Assembly: GCA_022496205.1 (NCBI GenBank)
Contig: WTXD01000008.1
Location: 496,001 to 560,000 of the forward strand
Length of the DNA stretch: 64,000 bases
Source: Gloeopeniophorella convolvens
Lineage: Eukaryota > Basidiomycota > Agaricomycetes > Russulales
Direction of reading: 5' to 3'
Positions within the stretch are counted from its first letter, which is position 1, and each line of letters begins with the position of its first letter. A model generated the notes under the pieces. It worked only from the letters and a program-made list of their open reading frames with translations. It was not told the origin of the DNA and made no database searches. Below are positions 27,001 through 38,671 of this stretch, in pieces. The position numbers and the translations under genes are program-made.

Positions 27001-30000
27001 ATGTCGATTTGCAGACGTCGTATGAAAACATGAGCTCCGTGAGCGACTGCATCAAGAACCCGGGATAGTAGTGATCGGGTTTGGGACTCTGTGAGTCGCT
27101 GGCGTCGTGTGTCTTCTGAGTGACCTGCGACTGGGCGCCTGTGCTGGCCTCTGGTACGGTGTTGGAAGCAGGTTCGGACATGGCCGCTACCTCCAATTGC
27201 TGTGGCTTTGACTTGACAGAGTCGATGAGCTCGCCCAGGAGGAAGTGCACCACGGTCTCGAGGTATCCGGGTGACGATTGGGCCGCGCCCTCGGTGGGAG
27301 CCACGTGACTCTTTGTGTCCTTCCCAGGCTCTTCGGCAGAAGGGCTGCCGTTCTGGGAGTTCTGCGCCTTCAGGACGATCTGATTCATGTGTGAAGCTGG
27401 CCGTTCCAGCTGAGCGAGTGACTCTGACACCTCGATAAACGTCTTCGGGTCGCGAAGCGCCATAGCATTGCAGGAGCGAACGTAGCTGGTCACGTCTACC
27501 GGCCGAGAGCGTGCTTGTGACAAAAAACGCTGCGCCTCCTCCCGTATGATGAGCCGGACTGTGGCAGGATCTTCGACGACGTGGCGGAGGATGATGGAGA
27601 TATAGGACTGGCTGCCTGTCACGCCCCCGGAAGATGACTTAAGGCTCTTGAAGAGCTGCGGGACTCCATCACGCTGGACAAACTGCAAAGCCAAGTCATG
27701 GTCGCGAGTCATGAAGACGAGGAGGCGCAAGGACGCGAGCAGTTCGTCACGAGGAAGACCAGGAACGACGAGCAGACGGAGGGAGAAGTCGAATAATGTG
27801 GACCTCGCTTCCGTGTAAGCGGGACCTGCCAGCAGTTGCTGGGCGACAACAGGCTCCCCATCTTTGGGAAGTGTGATGGAGCGAGGATCTTCGGAAAGAC
27901 TGAGCAGAGCCTCTGCCACTAGCATGAGAGCAGCGAGCCATTTGGGAATGGCTGGCTGCTCGCCTTCTTCGCTGATGGGGATAGAGAGCAGGAGGAGTAG
28001 GACGACGTCCATGAAGGTTTGCTCGTCGCCCGTGACAGTGGAGGCGAAAGATGTTGGGGCTTCATTGAGGACCAGAGCCAGTAGACGGCACCGGACGGCA
28101 AGGGGCTGCTCCTGTTCGCCTTGAGCGTCCTCAGTGAAGGACTTGATGTCATCAACGAGCAAACGAATCGAGGATTGTTGATAACCATCCGCTCGGCCAA
28201 CAAACGCGTTGTGGACATCGAAAATGAGCGCGGGGTGCTCATCGACAAGACGGAGTGCTAGACGCCCAACTTCAGATTTCAGTGGATCTCTCGAAGCGTT
28301 TAGCTCGTTGCGCCACTCCTCGGCGCTCTTCCCAACAGGCCTGGTGTCCACCTCGGGAGTCTGCGTTTCGCTCTGGTCAGATGTGTCCGCACTGCCTTGG
28401 GCCTGAGCGGGTGCTGATCCAGACGGCTCGGCTTCAGAGCTGGGCGCGGCGGGTTCTGCGGCGAGATTACCACTTCCGCCTGCTTCTTGGGGCTGTTGAG
28501 TGGCGGCTGGCTCCGAATCAGTCTGGAAACGGTACGGGTTAGTTAACAGCAGCTCCGTGGCGGCATTGATGTTATTGTGTGTGCGTATCAACGCGCGCTC
28601 TGCCCAAGAGCGTTGGAAGCCCATGTCAGTAAGTTGCCGGACACGGGTCTCGTCTGGAACCGTTACACGGAACAACGAGGGACCTCCCATGGCTAGCGAG
28701 TTTGGGCCAGGAATAGGGTGGGAGAGACATCCGAAGGACTCTCCTCTCCTTCTCCGTTGAGGATCTCCAAAACAACCTGCACCACGGACTTGATTAAGCT
28801 CTGTGGGGAAGAGACAAGCCAAGGCGCCTCCCAAAGCTCTCGAACCATTGGCAAGACAGCCAACCTTGACTTCACTAAGAAGTTGTGCGGCTCGAAGTAG
28901 TCTGGGTCTGTATCCTTCTTATCCCGGGTAAGGAGGAGGATCGTCTGATTGGACTCGAATATAGGCTTCGACGAGACCAGAGACAGCAGGAGATGGAGCG
29001 TGACCTTGACGCCGCCATACGCGTGACCTAGGCCTTGCGTAACGGCTTCGGTGCGGAGCTCGTCCTTTAGCTGTGACAGCTCGACGATCGTGCTAATGAA
29101 GCGACGGCAGACAGTAATGGCTGCATCGAGACCCCCCTTTCTGTAGAAGGAGTCGAATAATACAGTATGCAGAGTATTCTGGGCGCTCCGCTCTAGGTGG
29201 GAGATCGCTCATTGGGGTATCAATGGATGTAAAAAAACAAACTAGCTTACCATCTATCATGAGGGTTGTGATAAGACCAAGCAATGACGTGTAGTAGGAG
29301 CTGATGGACAGAGGGTCAGCCGAATCTTCCGTAACGCAGTTAGCTCTCTTCGAATTGCACAAAGCGAATCTGAATTACCCGATTCTATCGGCTCCAGATG
29401 CTTGAGCAAAACATCGGCAACACTTGATGCTGAGTCGAGGATCTGCTGCTTCTGCGCTGCATCTGGATTTCGACGAGTCGAGAACAGCTTGACGATCGCT
29501 GTGTGAGGTGTACGTTAGATTGCGCGACCTCGCGGTGGTGGTGACGTTACCTTGGAAGAAAGGTGAAAGTGCTCCCGGGATTTGATTAGCAAGATGCTTG
29601 AAGGCCTTGGTATTCTCCTCGCGGGGATCACTTCCTCGGTTCCCTTCTTGTCCGGGAACCTCGGTTGGAGTAAGTGTCGAGGAAGCGCTGTGAGCCCCGT
29701 TGGTGGCGACGACAGGTTCTCCAACAGGGGACGGCTGGCTTGTCGACTGCAACGAAGATAGTATCGGGGCTAGCTCGGAGTCTGCCTCCTTATCGGGTGC
29801 CGCAGCCTTCAAGAGAACGTTCTCCCAATGCAGGCCTTATGAAGGAAGCCAAGGTTAGGCAATATCTCTGAAGCTCCATTATTCATGAGAGTCTGGAGCA
29901 GACCGCTAGCAGAACGGCCGTGGGCATATCCCGCAGTAGCATATATGTCCGACATCAGGATCACTCGGACCAACAAAGTGACTAGACTGCGGAAGGTTTG

Positions 30001-33000
30001 ATTGGCTTCGGCGTAAGATCGGCCTGAAAAGCAGTGGCTCAGAGGTTGATCAGCAGGGGAGGTGAAGCGAAGAGTGCTACCTTCCAATTCGAGCAATTCA
30101 ATGAGCTTTGATTTGCCGTTCAACGAGCCCCAGAACGGAGCGGTCTCTTGCAAGGATGCCTTGACCCAACCGGTAAGAGCGCCCATGGTCAGGGCGGGCG
30201 CTGCGTCAAACATGGTACGGATAACTTGGACCAGAGAGTCCGAGGCGACGCTACCGCCGAAGTCATACGGTATGCAAGGCAGCGCAGTGAGGCGACCCAG
30301 CAGCACCAGACCGTCGGAGTTGGTGATGAAGTCTTTGCAGTGAGAGGTATGCTGGAATAGGCCCTCCAAGAACTTGTGATACCGAAGTCAATAAGATGCA
30401 AACGTAGAGAACGGCGCTTAGTTACCCTGCAGATCACGTCCAGGTAAGATATGACGATGTTTTCGTGCGACTTGCCCGTACTCGCTTCGTCGACGAGGTC
30501 GTCAAGTGGAGGAGAGGGAGGTGCATTCTGCCTCGAGGTGGACTCAGGAGCAACTCTATCGACAGTAGCATCGACCGGCCCCATAAGGACATCCTCATCC
30601 ACGGGCGCAGGCGTTGCGGACGATCGTGCGAGCCCATACCAAGACTCCGTATTCTCAGGAGGAACGAACGCGTTTCCGAGGTCCTCAATCTTGCTCAGGG
30701 TCGACCTGATTGCCTCGAAGACGGCAGATTTCAAAGAAGGGTGGTGCCGGATGAGTTCGTCAACAGCAGAGCCAATAAGAACAGCATTCTCCTTGTCCTG
30801 AAGGACGCGTTGATGGCGCTCCGAGGTGAAGATTAAGAATAGGCCTGGTATAATGGTAGGCCTAGCCGAGAGTTGATCTTGGCCAGCTTGATTGAGGCAC
30901 AGGGCGCCGATGGCATTAGGTATCGCTTGGATGACCTGCAGAAGTGTTAAGTTATGTAGATAGCCTTTGAAACCCGACGAACCTCAATGACGGGTTCAAG
31001 CCCAGCTTCGACAGCTTTGTAGAATGCTTCTGGGACGCCAGCTTCCTGTATGACGGCCAGGGACGTGGGTTCGTTGTGCACAAACGTGGCCAAAATATTG
31101 ATGGCTGATGACGAGTAAGCGCAGTCCAATGTCAGCACTGAAGCAAAGACACACCAATCGGAAGGACGTTGGGCCCGAAGAGGCCGCGGTGCTCGATGAT
31201 CTTCTTGATGGACTTCAACAACGATGAGTCGATGAGGCCACGAAGTCCTTCGGCAGTCCCAGAAGACTGCATCATGCGGTGCATAGACCGTAGAATGTGC
31301 TTCAATGCTGCGGCTCGCACCACAGGTAATTGACCTTTAGGACATTCATAAGGGCCGAACATCTCAGTAGAGTGCCCACTTACCGTAAGACCTTGGAATG
31401 TCATTCGGAAGCTCTTGTTGGCCTAAACTCTTGATGTCTTCATCCACTTCATACTAGAAAAGATAGTAAGCGTTACGCTGCGTGGAGGTTACCGAGAAGA
31501 CTCGTACCTCGATTCGGTCAACGAGGACTTCAACGCCGCGATTGTTGCAGAACAACTGGAAAGCGTTGGCGAAGCTATAGAGGACGTTGTCCACTAGCTG
31601 CATCGTCCTCGATACTACAGCAAGGCGTTGCGGCAAGCGATTCTCAATGATTTGAATGAGCAGCGGGACAAGGCCCGCCCCCACCACCATGTTCCCTCCA
31701 GCAGCATGAGACGCGAGGAACGTCACGAAGGACAGAAGGCCTCGATGAAAGGATGGGGAAGGGTTGACTCTGGTGTGGCAACTTCAGTCACGGTCTTGCG
31801 AAGTAGCGCCATTAAAGTGCCGTGATTGACGCCTGCATTGACTGCGACCAAGACGTCCTGTACCTTGGTACGGTACCTTGCCATTGCGTCCAAGGTAGCC
31901 ACAGCTGCAGTTTGAACCCCGACAGGAATGTTTCGGTCGAGCGCGAGGAGCTCGGCGACATGTGGGATCAGATCAGGCTCGTACAGAAAGAGAGCAGATG
32001 CCGTCTGCGTCTCGGGATGCGTGTGCACGAAGATGGCAATGGCCAGAAGGCGGGCGACGATGAGCTTCTCGCGGTCCTCCTCTTTGCCTGGAAGGAGAGC
32101 CTGAGCAGCACGAATGCGGCACATGAGCTCGAACCTCTCTTCCTCTGGAACATTGTAGTTATCAATGCAGTCGGCGAGGATGTCCATGGCGCTTTTCGAG
32201 CCAAGCGTCTGGGTGTCAAAAAAAAGGTTGACAGCTCCCGCAGCCCCAGAGGGCGTGGTTGTCGGGATGGAAGCCGAGGCGCGTTGAGTGGGTGATTGTA
32301 AGGTATCAGGGAGATCGACCTCCATCTCATTTGCCCTATTTTTGGACTTCTTGGACTTGCCTGTGTTGTAGAACTTGAACTGAACTTCCCTGGTCTCGAC
32401 GGGAAGCGCTTCGAGGGTGGGTTTGCCTTGCTCTGTCACGAGGTCGACAAGGCTGACATCATACTCGCGTAGATTGGACCAGCGCTTGCCCAGAGATTGA
32501 AGACGGTGGGTCGAAATGCTCAGTGCGCGTGACACAGCAGGTTGAGCAGAGTATTGTTGCGCAGGACGCAGCAAGAGATTCAACGCCAGTATGAGAACGT
32601 CGAGATCCGACGTAGAAAGCAGGCTATTGATGCGCTAGAGTCCAACCTGAGATGAGTAAGCCAAAATAGTGACGGGAAAGTATGCGCACGTCGTAGGAGG
32701 CGTAAGTCTTCCGGTTCGTCGAGTTCTCCAGCAGCAAGCGTTCGAACCGCAGTATCTCGGAAACAGTCTTCTTCGTCATGGGCGTAAAGACGTTCACTTG
32801 CAGCTTGTCAATGTCGTAATCCTGGATAACCTCCTCCAGGATAGCGTCGAACTTGTTCAGGACCTTGATCCAAGCATTCAGGTCGGATCGTGGCCACTTC
32901 CATGAGTCGATCTGACACAAGGCTTCGTGCAAATCTTCGTTGGGGGTGTTGAGGAGTTTGTTTATGAGTTCCGCCACCTGCGGGAGCTACGGACAATGTG

Positions 33001-33087
33001 AATAGCGTTGAGAAGGGTATGGCCCACACTTGTATGCACTGGACTTACTGGTGGCAGCGCCCGCTTGGATCTATGAATGATCTTCAT
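21017..33087 (-). CDS. TOM1: Giant HECT E3 ubiquitin ligase, TOM1/HUWE1 type
   Basis: E3 ligase that passes ubiquitin from an E2 to substrates; TOM1/Ptr1 affects mRNA export, transcription and histone turnover. The start MKIIHRSKRALPP (33087) is followed by conserved WKWPRSDLNAW and FERLLLENSTNRKTYASYD, then armadillo-like DUF908/DUF913 regions (about 32.9-31.2 kb). Next are a UBA domain (VRQLTDMGFQRSWAERAL, about 28.6 kb), a long Asp/Glu tract (26.11-25.85 kb) and ubiquitin-binding UBM/DUF4414 repeats (DPTFLEALPDEMREEV, STEFLDALPPEIRAEIL; 24.4-24.1 kb). The HECT domain (about 22.3-21.0 kb) has SVRFYDEEGVDAGGVTREWF, and the catalytic Cys in LPQAHTCFNQIDLP. It ends EGFGFA at 21017. About 3,600 residues, the normal TOM1 size, in many exons. 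The catalytic Cys codon is split by an intron. The start is 290 bp from the divergent SUB1 gene. Confidence 0.95.
21119..21176 (-). other. Catalytic Cys codon of TOM1 split by a 55-nt intron
   Basis: The upstream exon ends CAT ACG T at 21176. The intron (21175-21121) starts GTACGC and ends CTAG. The next exon starts GT TTC AAT CAG at 21120. Joining gives TGT, the HECT active-site cysteine, in the invariant HTCFNQ context. Confidence 0.9.
25850..26110 (-). repeat. Acidic low-complexity tract in TOM1
   Basis: About 85 residues dominated by Asp and Glu (for example QGDDDEDVEMDFGEE and EDEDDDDEDLIEEDE-like runs). An acidic stretch in this position is characteristic of TOM1/HUWE1 ligases and is thought to bind basic proteins such as histones. 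The opposite strand therefore shows Arg-rich shadow frames. Confidence 0.85.
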
Positions 33088-33377
33088 TGACCACGACCCT
33101 ATTCAAGGAGAGCGGGTCGTTTTGTCAATTCGGGCGATGCGATGGCCGTTCGAATGTGAGTAAGGTGTGGCCGCAGATAGAGTATGCTCGTGAGGCCCGT
33201 CTCAAAGGATGACGCGGAGATGAAGTTTACGCATCCGGAAAGTCTTTCCCGCGGTCACGAGCACATACACGTGATTGTGATGGGCACTCTCACCACGCGT
33301 CTCCAAACGTCGCGCGGCGTCTTGCCTGTGCTAGCGATCAGGCGCCGGAATCACCGCAGCACTACACACACCTCAAC
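33088..33377. promoter_or_regulatory. Divergent promoter, TOM1 / SUB1
   Basis: Only 290 bp separate the start codons of the ubiquitin ligase (minus) and the PC4-type coactivator (plus), so both promoters must lie in or overlap this interval. I see no clear TATA box. Confidence 0.5.
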
Positions 33378-34065
33378 ATGGGAAAGCAGCAGAAGAACGA
33401 GGATCAAGACAATGCAAGCTCCTCTCGCTCAGGAAAGCCGCGCAAGTCTATTGAACAAGTACGTCCACCTCCGGCTTCATCCAATCACTGTCTGGTCATG
33501 TCGCGCGCGTTTTAGAAATCCAAGAGTGCGAGCAAACGTAAAATGACCGAACAAGAACTGTCGGGGAGCGAGGAGGAAACCCCCACCGTCAAGGTAAAAA
33601 AGCCCACCATCAAGACTGTGAAGAAGGTAGACCTCAGTAATGCGCTCCCGAGGATCTTTCTAACACGCTTTAACACACTCATCAGCCGAGAATTGAGACA
33701 CAAGGCGACGATGGTGAGGGTGATTCTGCTGACGAGGGTGGTATCAAAGTGCAAATGAATGGCGAGGGATATCAATTCGTAGAGTTGGGGAAGAAGAGAC
33801 GGGTCACTGTCCGAGACTTCAAAGGTGTCACCCTCCTTCTCTATACTACAGGGTGCACTGCTTACCTTCCCAAAGGCTCGACTCTCATCGATATACGAGA
33901 GTATTACGGAACTGATGGGGACGAAAAACCCGGCAAGAAAGGTATCTCATTGTCAGTTGAGCAGGTAAGCCGTTTGTTTCGCACATCACGATGGCAATCG
34001 AAGACTGCTATAAACAGTGGAGGACCCTTATGCAGGCCTCGGAGGCTATTGACCGCCTTCTCTGA
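33378..34065 (+). CDS. SUB1: PC4/SUB1-type transcriptional coactivator
   Basis: Small nuclear single-stranded-DNA-binding coactivator of RNA polymerase II. The start [16 protein letters not shown] (33378) begins a Lys/Ser/Glu-rich N-terminal region with [19 protein letters not shown]. The PC4 fold follows: [19 protein letters not shown], then [26 protein letters not shown] and [15 protein letters not shown], stopping at 34063-34065. The beta strands with basic residues and the C-terminal helix are all present, so the domain is complete. Introns are seen at about 33458-33516, 33628-33693, 33824-33871 and 33966-34018. The protein is about 150 residues, typical for fungal Sub1 relatives. It converges with the UbiB-like gene, leaving a gap of about 170 bp. 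Confidence 0.93.
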
Positions 34066-34236
34066 GCACCGTACCCATTGATTTTCCCATGAGCGCCTAT
34101 TACCAGAATTGTTGTAGTTCCTGCCCAGCAAGCTCAGATGTCTGCGTTTGACATTCCGCGTTCCTGGACAATCTATGCTCTATGCTGCATTACAATAAAG
34201 ATAACATACTTTCATGGCACGAACGAATCTGTGTTG

Positions 34237-36854
34237 TCAACCTAAACCAGCGGCTGCTTTGTGAGCACCCTCGAATCCTGTCCGCCATAGTCCCCTAAAC
34301 CACGAGGAGAGTTTCCGAGCTTGGGCTTGAACATCCATGTACCACTCTAAAACAACAAGCCCACCATAAAACCTCTCATACCTCCTGTAGAGAGACAGGT
34401 GAGGCATACACACGGGAGCAGATTGTGGGCACGCACCACCAGGTACTAAAATATTCGGCTAGCCTTCCCGGTGATAGGAGACCGCTCCCCCTCAGACCAT
34501 CGAACATACGCTGTCTGTCATCCTCCCATACTGCTGTTGCGCAATACTTAGCTACAACAACGAAAACTCGAACCTAGATTACCATTCAGAGGTCAATGCA
34601 TCTTAGGAAGAGTTTTTTTTGGCTCACTTTCGAGTGTGTAGTAGCCAATGCATGGTCCAAACTCCTAAAAGACAATCCATATCAGTATCAATCAAGGTTC
34701 GGAACAGGGGAGCGTACCGTGTGAGATCGTTCAGTTTGAAAACCATTAACACCCGCCTCGGTACTTTACGTAGAATATCAAGACTGATAAAAGCAGACCC
34801 TCCTTCGTCATGACAGCATTTCGTAACGCATCCACTTCCTGTTCCGTCTGGGGTAGTTGATCCAACATGCTCGAAGCACGCCTGAACGATGATTTACTTC
34901 CATTGTCAACCGGTGGATCCTCAACTTCATCTCTCATTGTCGCTCGACCTGCAAGGATAGATCAGTTGAGGTCGTAGGAGAATTTCTGCAGCGCTCACCG
35001 GTCAAGGCTGCTTCAAATATTGGGTACTGTCATGCACTGAGCACTCATTCAGAAGACCGACTTAGCCGGAAACCCCTACCTGATCAGGGCTAACGTTTCC
35101 CACCAGCTCAGCGTACTTCCGCCTATCTGCATTACTCTCTGGACCGGCAGGGGCAATCAGGGCTAGCCAGAGTTTGCTGTAGTTGATTCTAAGGGTTCTG
35201 TCTAGATCGAAGTAGAGTCCGTGGTCAAGGAGAACGATCTCAAAGTTGTACGGCGATCGGGAGACGGGCTGGCGTGGCCGTATCAAAAGGTTCCCTTAAA
35301 GCCATTGAGCGGATGGGAATAAGGGCAGGAGACGCATTACCTGGATGTGGGTCCTGACGTGCGGGTTAGCCGCACTCTAAGACACGGCAAAGTCTCAACT
35401 CACTGCATGGAACCAGCCATCGAGATACACCATCTGGGAGAAAATTCTGGATAGCTCAAGAGAAACCTTGTTGCGGTCGATATTATGCGTTGCAAGGTAC
35501 TCGAGATCGTCGACTCTTGCACCCTCAATGAACTCCATGATGAGCACTCTCTTCTCTGCGGATATCACTTCGGGGATATAAAGGGAGGTGCGCATGTTCT
35601 CAAAATTCCTCATCGCCTTTTGCGCATTTCTTGCTTCATTGGTGAAATCCAGTTCCTTAGGCAGGTTCTCGCGCATTTCCTCGCTGAGCCATGTGAATTC
35701 AAACTCTGGGAACCATCGCTTGATCCACCCTACAAGCGCACAGAATCAGCGCTGATAGGACAGGAGCGATATCCAAGCACCCCACCTAAAGTCAGTTCAA
35801 CCATTTCCATGTCTATTTCACTAAACTCCAGGAGATGAGGGTGTTGGAGCTGGACGGTATGTGTGAGTATTGGCGAAATGCAAATCAGAGGAAAGACCTA
35901 CCTTGACAGCTACAGTCTTTCCAGACTCTCGATGATGTGCGATGTGCACCTGGGCGAGGCTGGCGACGCCGATTGGCTCGGGATTGAAGTAATCGAAGAT
36001 CTCAGACAACGGCTTGCCCATGTCGGACACGAAGAGCGTGTTGACATCCTCGTATGGCGTCGGTTCGCATTTATCTTGCAACGGTCGCATAGTACTCGTC
36101 CATTCGGGCGGTAGGACAATGCTGCTCTCGCATTTAGACGAATGGGTAACCCACGGAAACGTGGGGGACTCACAGAGATGCCATATGCTGCCCGAGCTTT
36201 ATAAATACCCCTTCGCAACGTGTTACTTAGCATCCTTCCGGACAGAGAGCCGATGACGGACGCACCTCCGTTAGCCAACAGCGCTCGGAGCACCCGGTTC
36301 GCGCTTCGCAGATGACACTGGGAATAGGCCTCGAGTCTGTCTTCATTTGACTCATAAGATGTGGTAAATGTACGCTTGTAGTCTATTGCCCCGAGCACGG
36401 CCGCCTCTGAGGACACGATCAGACAAGACGTTCCTGAGCGCTGGCTCCCCAACGAATGGAAAGTACATTACTTACCTGCTACGCGAGAACATCTCGCGAC
36501 GGCCAATACAGTATGCCTAAACGGCTGGTAGTTCTCGTATGCAACGAAGGTTACACCGGCTCCGAAGGTAATGGCAATAGAGTACGCAGCGAGCGATCGG
36601 GTGCCGGCAACTCTGCGCGCGGAGGTGTGGTGGAGCGGCTTCTTGGGAAAGTGAGGCCCCCGGCTCAGTCGTCTGCTCAAAAAGCCTGTAGCGGGTGCCG
36701 TACGGGAGAGCGAGGTTGTATGTCTGGTGAAGAAACCAGAGGATAGCATGAATCTGACCCCAGGCAGGCTAGTAGCTTGCCAGACGAGTAGAGGGCCGCT
36801 GTAAATCGTGCGCGCAACGTTGGGTCTGGCAGCCGGCCCGGAAGAATGCGTCAC
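34237..36854 (-). CDS. MCP2: Mitochondrial UbiB/ABC1 atypical kinase, MCP2/CQD2 type
   Basis: Inner-membrane UbiB-family protein; yeast Mcp2/Cqd2 influences coenzyme Q distribution and lipid homeostasis. The N-terminus (MTHSSGPAARPNVARTIYSG, 36854) is basic and mitochondrial in character, followed by a hydrophobic helix (AYSIAITFGAGVTFVAYE). Family motifs: KLGQ in GVFIKLGQHMA (36205-36180), PPEWTSTMRPLQDKC, PIGVASLAQVH (alanine-rich loop), the VAVKV lysine, PKELDFTNEARNA, GWFHADPHPGN and LLDHGLYFDLD. The C-terminal part is PRRVLMVFKLNDLTRSLDHALATTHSK (read across an intron), then VAKYC, ending KAAAGLG at 34237. There is an apparent one-base frame break near 34775-34790, between EGLLLSVL and ILRKVPRR; a 44-nt intron with a weak GTTACG donor is the alternative. 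About eight introns. Confidence 0.88.
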
Positions 36855-37188
36855 TTTGGCTACGCCACCGGCACGTGGTACTCACACTGAGACCGGCGAT
36901 TGATTTCGTTTGATTTGGCAGTTATGTAACGTTGATTCAGTATGAAAGAGTGCCACGACTCGTTGACTTCTCGCCTCCATCACAGGCCCATATATCGGCT
37001 TCAAAGGCGCCGTGTCTGCGCTTATTTTCTATCTACCTGTCGTCAGCGATTCTGGCGAGATCTAATGGGCCCTTGCTGCTTCGACCGCGGCGATGATGAA
37101 GAGAAAAGCGCGACCCTTGTCATGTTCCGAACACATTTGAGATAATAGGTAAGTACGCTTGCCCCTGCAGCCTACTCTACAGTTCATG
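36855..37188. other. Short intergenic region, chitinase 3' end / UbiB-like 5' end
   Basis: This 334-bp stretch between two minus-strand genes holds the promoter of the UbiB-like gene and the chitinase 3' UTR. I see no gene in it. Confidence 0.5.
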
Positions 37189-38671
37189 CTACATGGCATC
37201 ATATGTGTGCTTAGGGAAACCGGCTGCAGACCGGATTGAATTGATCAAGATGTCGTTAAAGTCTCCTCCCGTCTCCCACATCGCAAAACCGCGTATCCCG
37301 GTCGACTTGATGAAATCTCCCTTGGCAGCAAACGAGCGTGCATCGTCGTATGCCACGAACACCTGGGACGTGGAATTATAGACGGACGGCTATACTCAAA
37401 CATTGAGCTCGTGCAGCAGGAAGAGTGGAAAGACTGGTAATCACCGTCTGGCTACACTCATCAAAGAGGTAGCTAATTCCGGGGGCAACGGTTCCCTGCT
37501 CATTGAGGAAGCCGGCGTCGATGAGGCCCCAGAAGTCGAAGTCGCCCTCGGGACCCTGTGGGTTACCGCAGGGGTCGGGGCCGGGGTCGGGATCATCCCA
37601 CTTGTCGCCCAGTGGCTGGTTGTTCGCGTCGAATGCGGGGAAAGCAGCCAAGCCTCCAGAGGTGCCGTCAGGGAATGCGTCGTTCGGTGCCACGCTGAAC
37701 GAGTGTCCATAGCCGGCGATACCAAGCACCATCTGGTTCAGTGGGATACCTGCTGCGTGCCACGCCCGGACTGCAGATACAGCTGAACCCATCTGCCTGT
37801 CGGAGGATGCGCACGTATCGTTGAGAGGCGCGTTCGGACCGGCGGTCGGTGACCAGGGACCCCATACGTCATAGTTCATGATGGCGATATAATCGAGGAC
37901 GGAACTGAAGCCTCCGAGATTGGTGGAAGGGTTTCCTGATGCATCTGCCCATGGCAAGACTGAAGTTGCAGCAGTCAAAATCAAATTAGCGCCGACCGGG
38001 TCTTTGCGCAGCTCCTGGAGGAAGGAAAGCAAGTGGTCGACATCGTGAGGGTTCACGGCATTACAGCCTATACCCGCATTGTTTGGGTACTCCCAGCTAG
38101 TTCCATGTGAATACGTATGACTCGTATGCACATACTTCGGCTACTTACTCGATGTCAATACCGTCTAGGTCAAACTGTTTCACAAGCTTTGTGACCGTTG
38201 AGACGAACGCTGTCCTGTTGCTTGCGGACCCCACGTCCGTAGAGTAGAACAGGCCACCAGTCCACCCCCCTATAGAGACCAAAGCTTTGACTCCCTAGAA
38301 ACCCTTGCTGAAGGTTGGGAATAAGCGCACGAGCACAGAACTCACGTGAGCGTGGGCCGCTGAAACGAACTGAGGCAACAGTTCCAGATCTGAATCAGCA
38401 AGCGACAGAGTGTGCACATCTGGAGACGTGATTCTATGAGAGCAGACCGTCAGCTTATCCTCTCAGCGGTCTCTACCGAAAAGCCCACTCACGCGAAGGA
38501 GTATGTCATATGGGTGTACTTGCTCCAGCTCACTTTGGACAATGGCACATCATCTGCGTGCCATCCTGTATACCAGCTTGCCGCAACCAAGCCATTCCTG
38601 CTAGCTAGGTTTGATGCCCTGACGAGGGAGAAAAGCGAAATGAAACCACAGAGAAAATTGCAGAGCTTCAT
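37189..38671 (-). CDS. Secreted GH18 chitinase
   Basis: Extracellular family 18 chitinase. The start at 38671 (MKLCNFLCGFISLFSLVRAS) gives a good signal peptide; an in-frame ATG at 38776 would add 35 residues before it and looks less likely. The mature enzyme shows ASWYTGWHADDVPLSKVSW, YTHMTYSFA, LVSIGGWTGG, the catalytic DLDGIDIDWEYPNN, DYIAIMNYDVWGPWSPTAG, MVLGIAGYGHSF and GIRGFAMWETGGDFNDIL, ending KHTYDAM at 37189. The motif is intact, so an active enzyme is expected. The third Asp codon of DxxDxDxE is split by a 52-nt intron (38148-38097). It is only distantly similar to the membrane chitinase at the left edge, so it is not a recent local duplicate. No chitin-binding domain is seen. Confidence 0.94.

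Noticed and set aside
21017..33087. Splitting the TOM1 region into several genes
   Set aside because: The order N-terminal armadillo regions, UBA, acidic tract, UBM repeats and HECT is the known single-protein architecture, with no intergenic gap or alternative starts.
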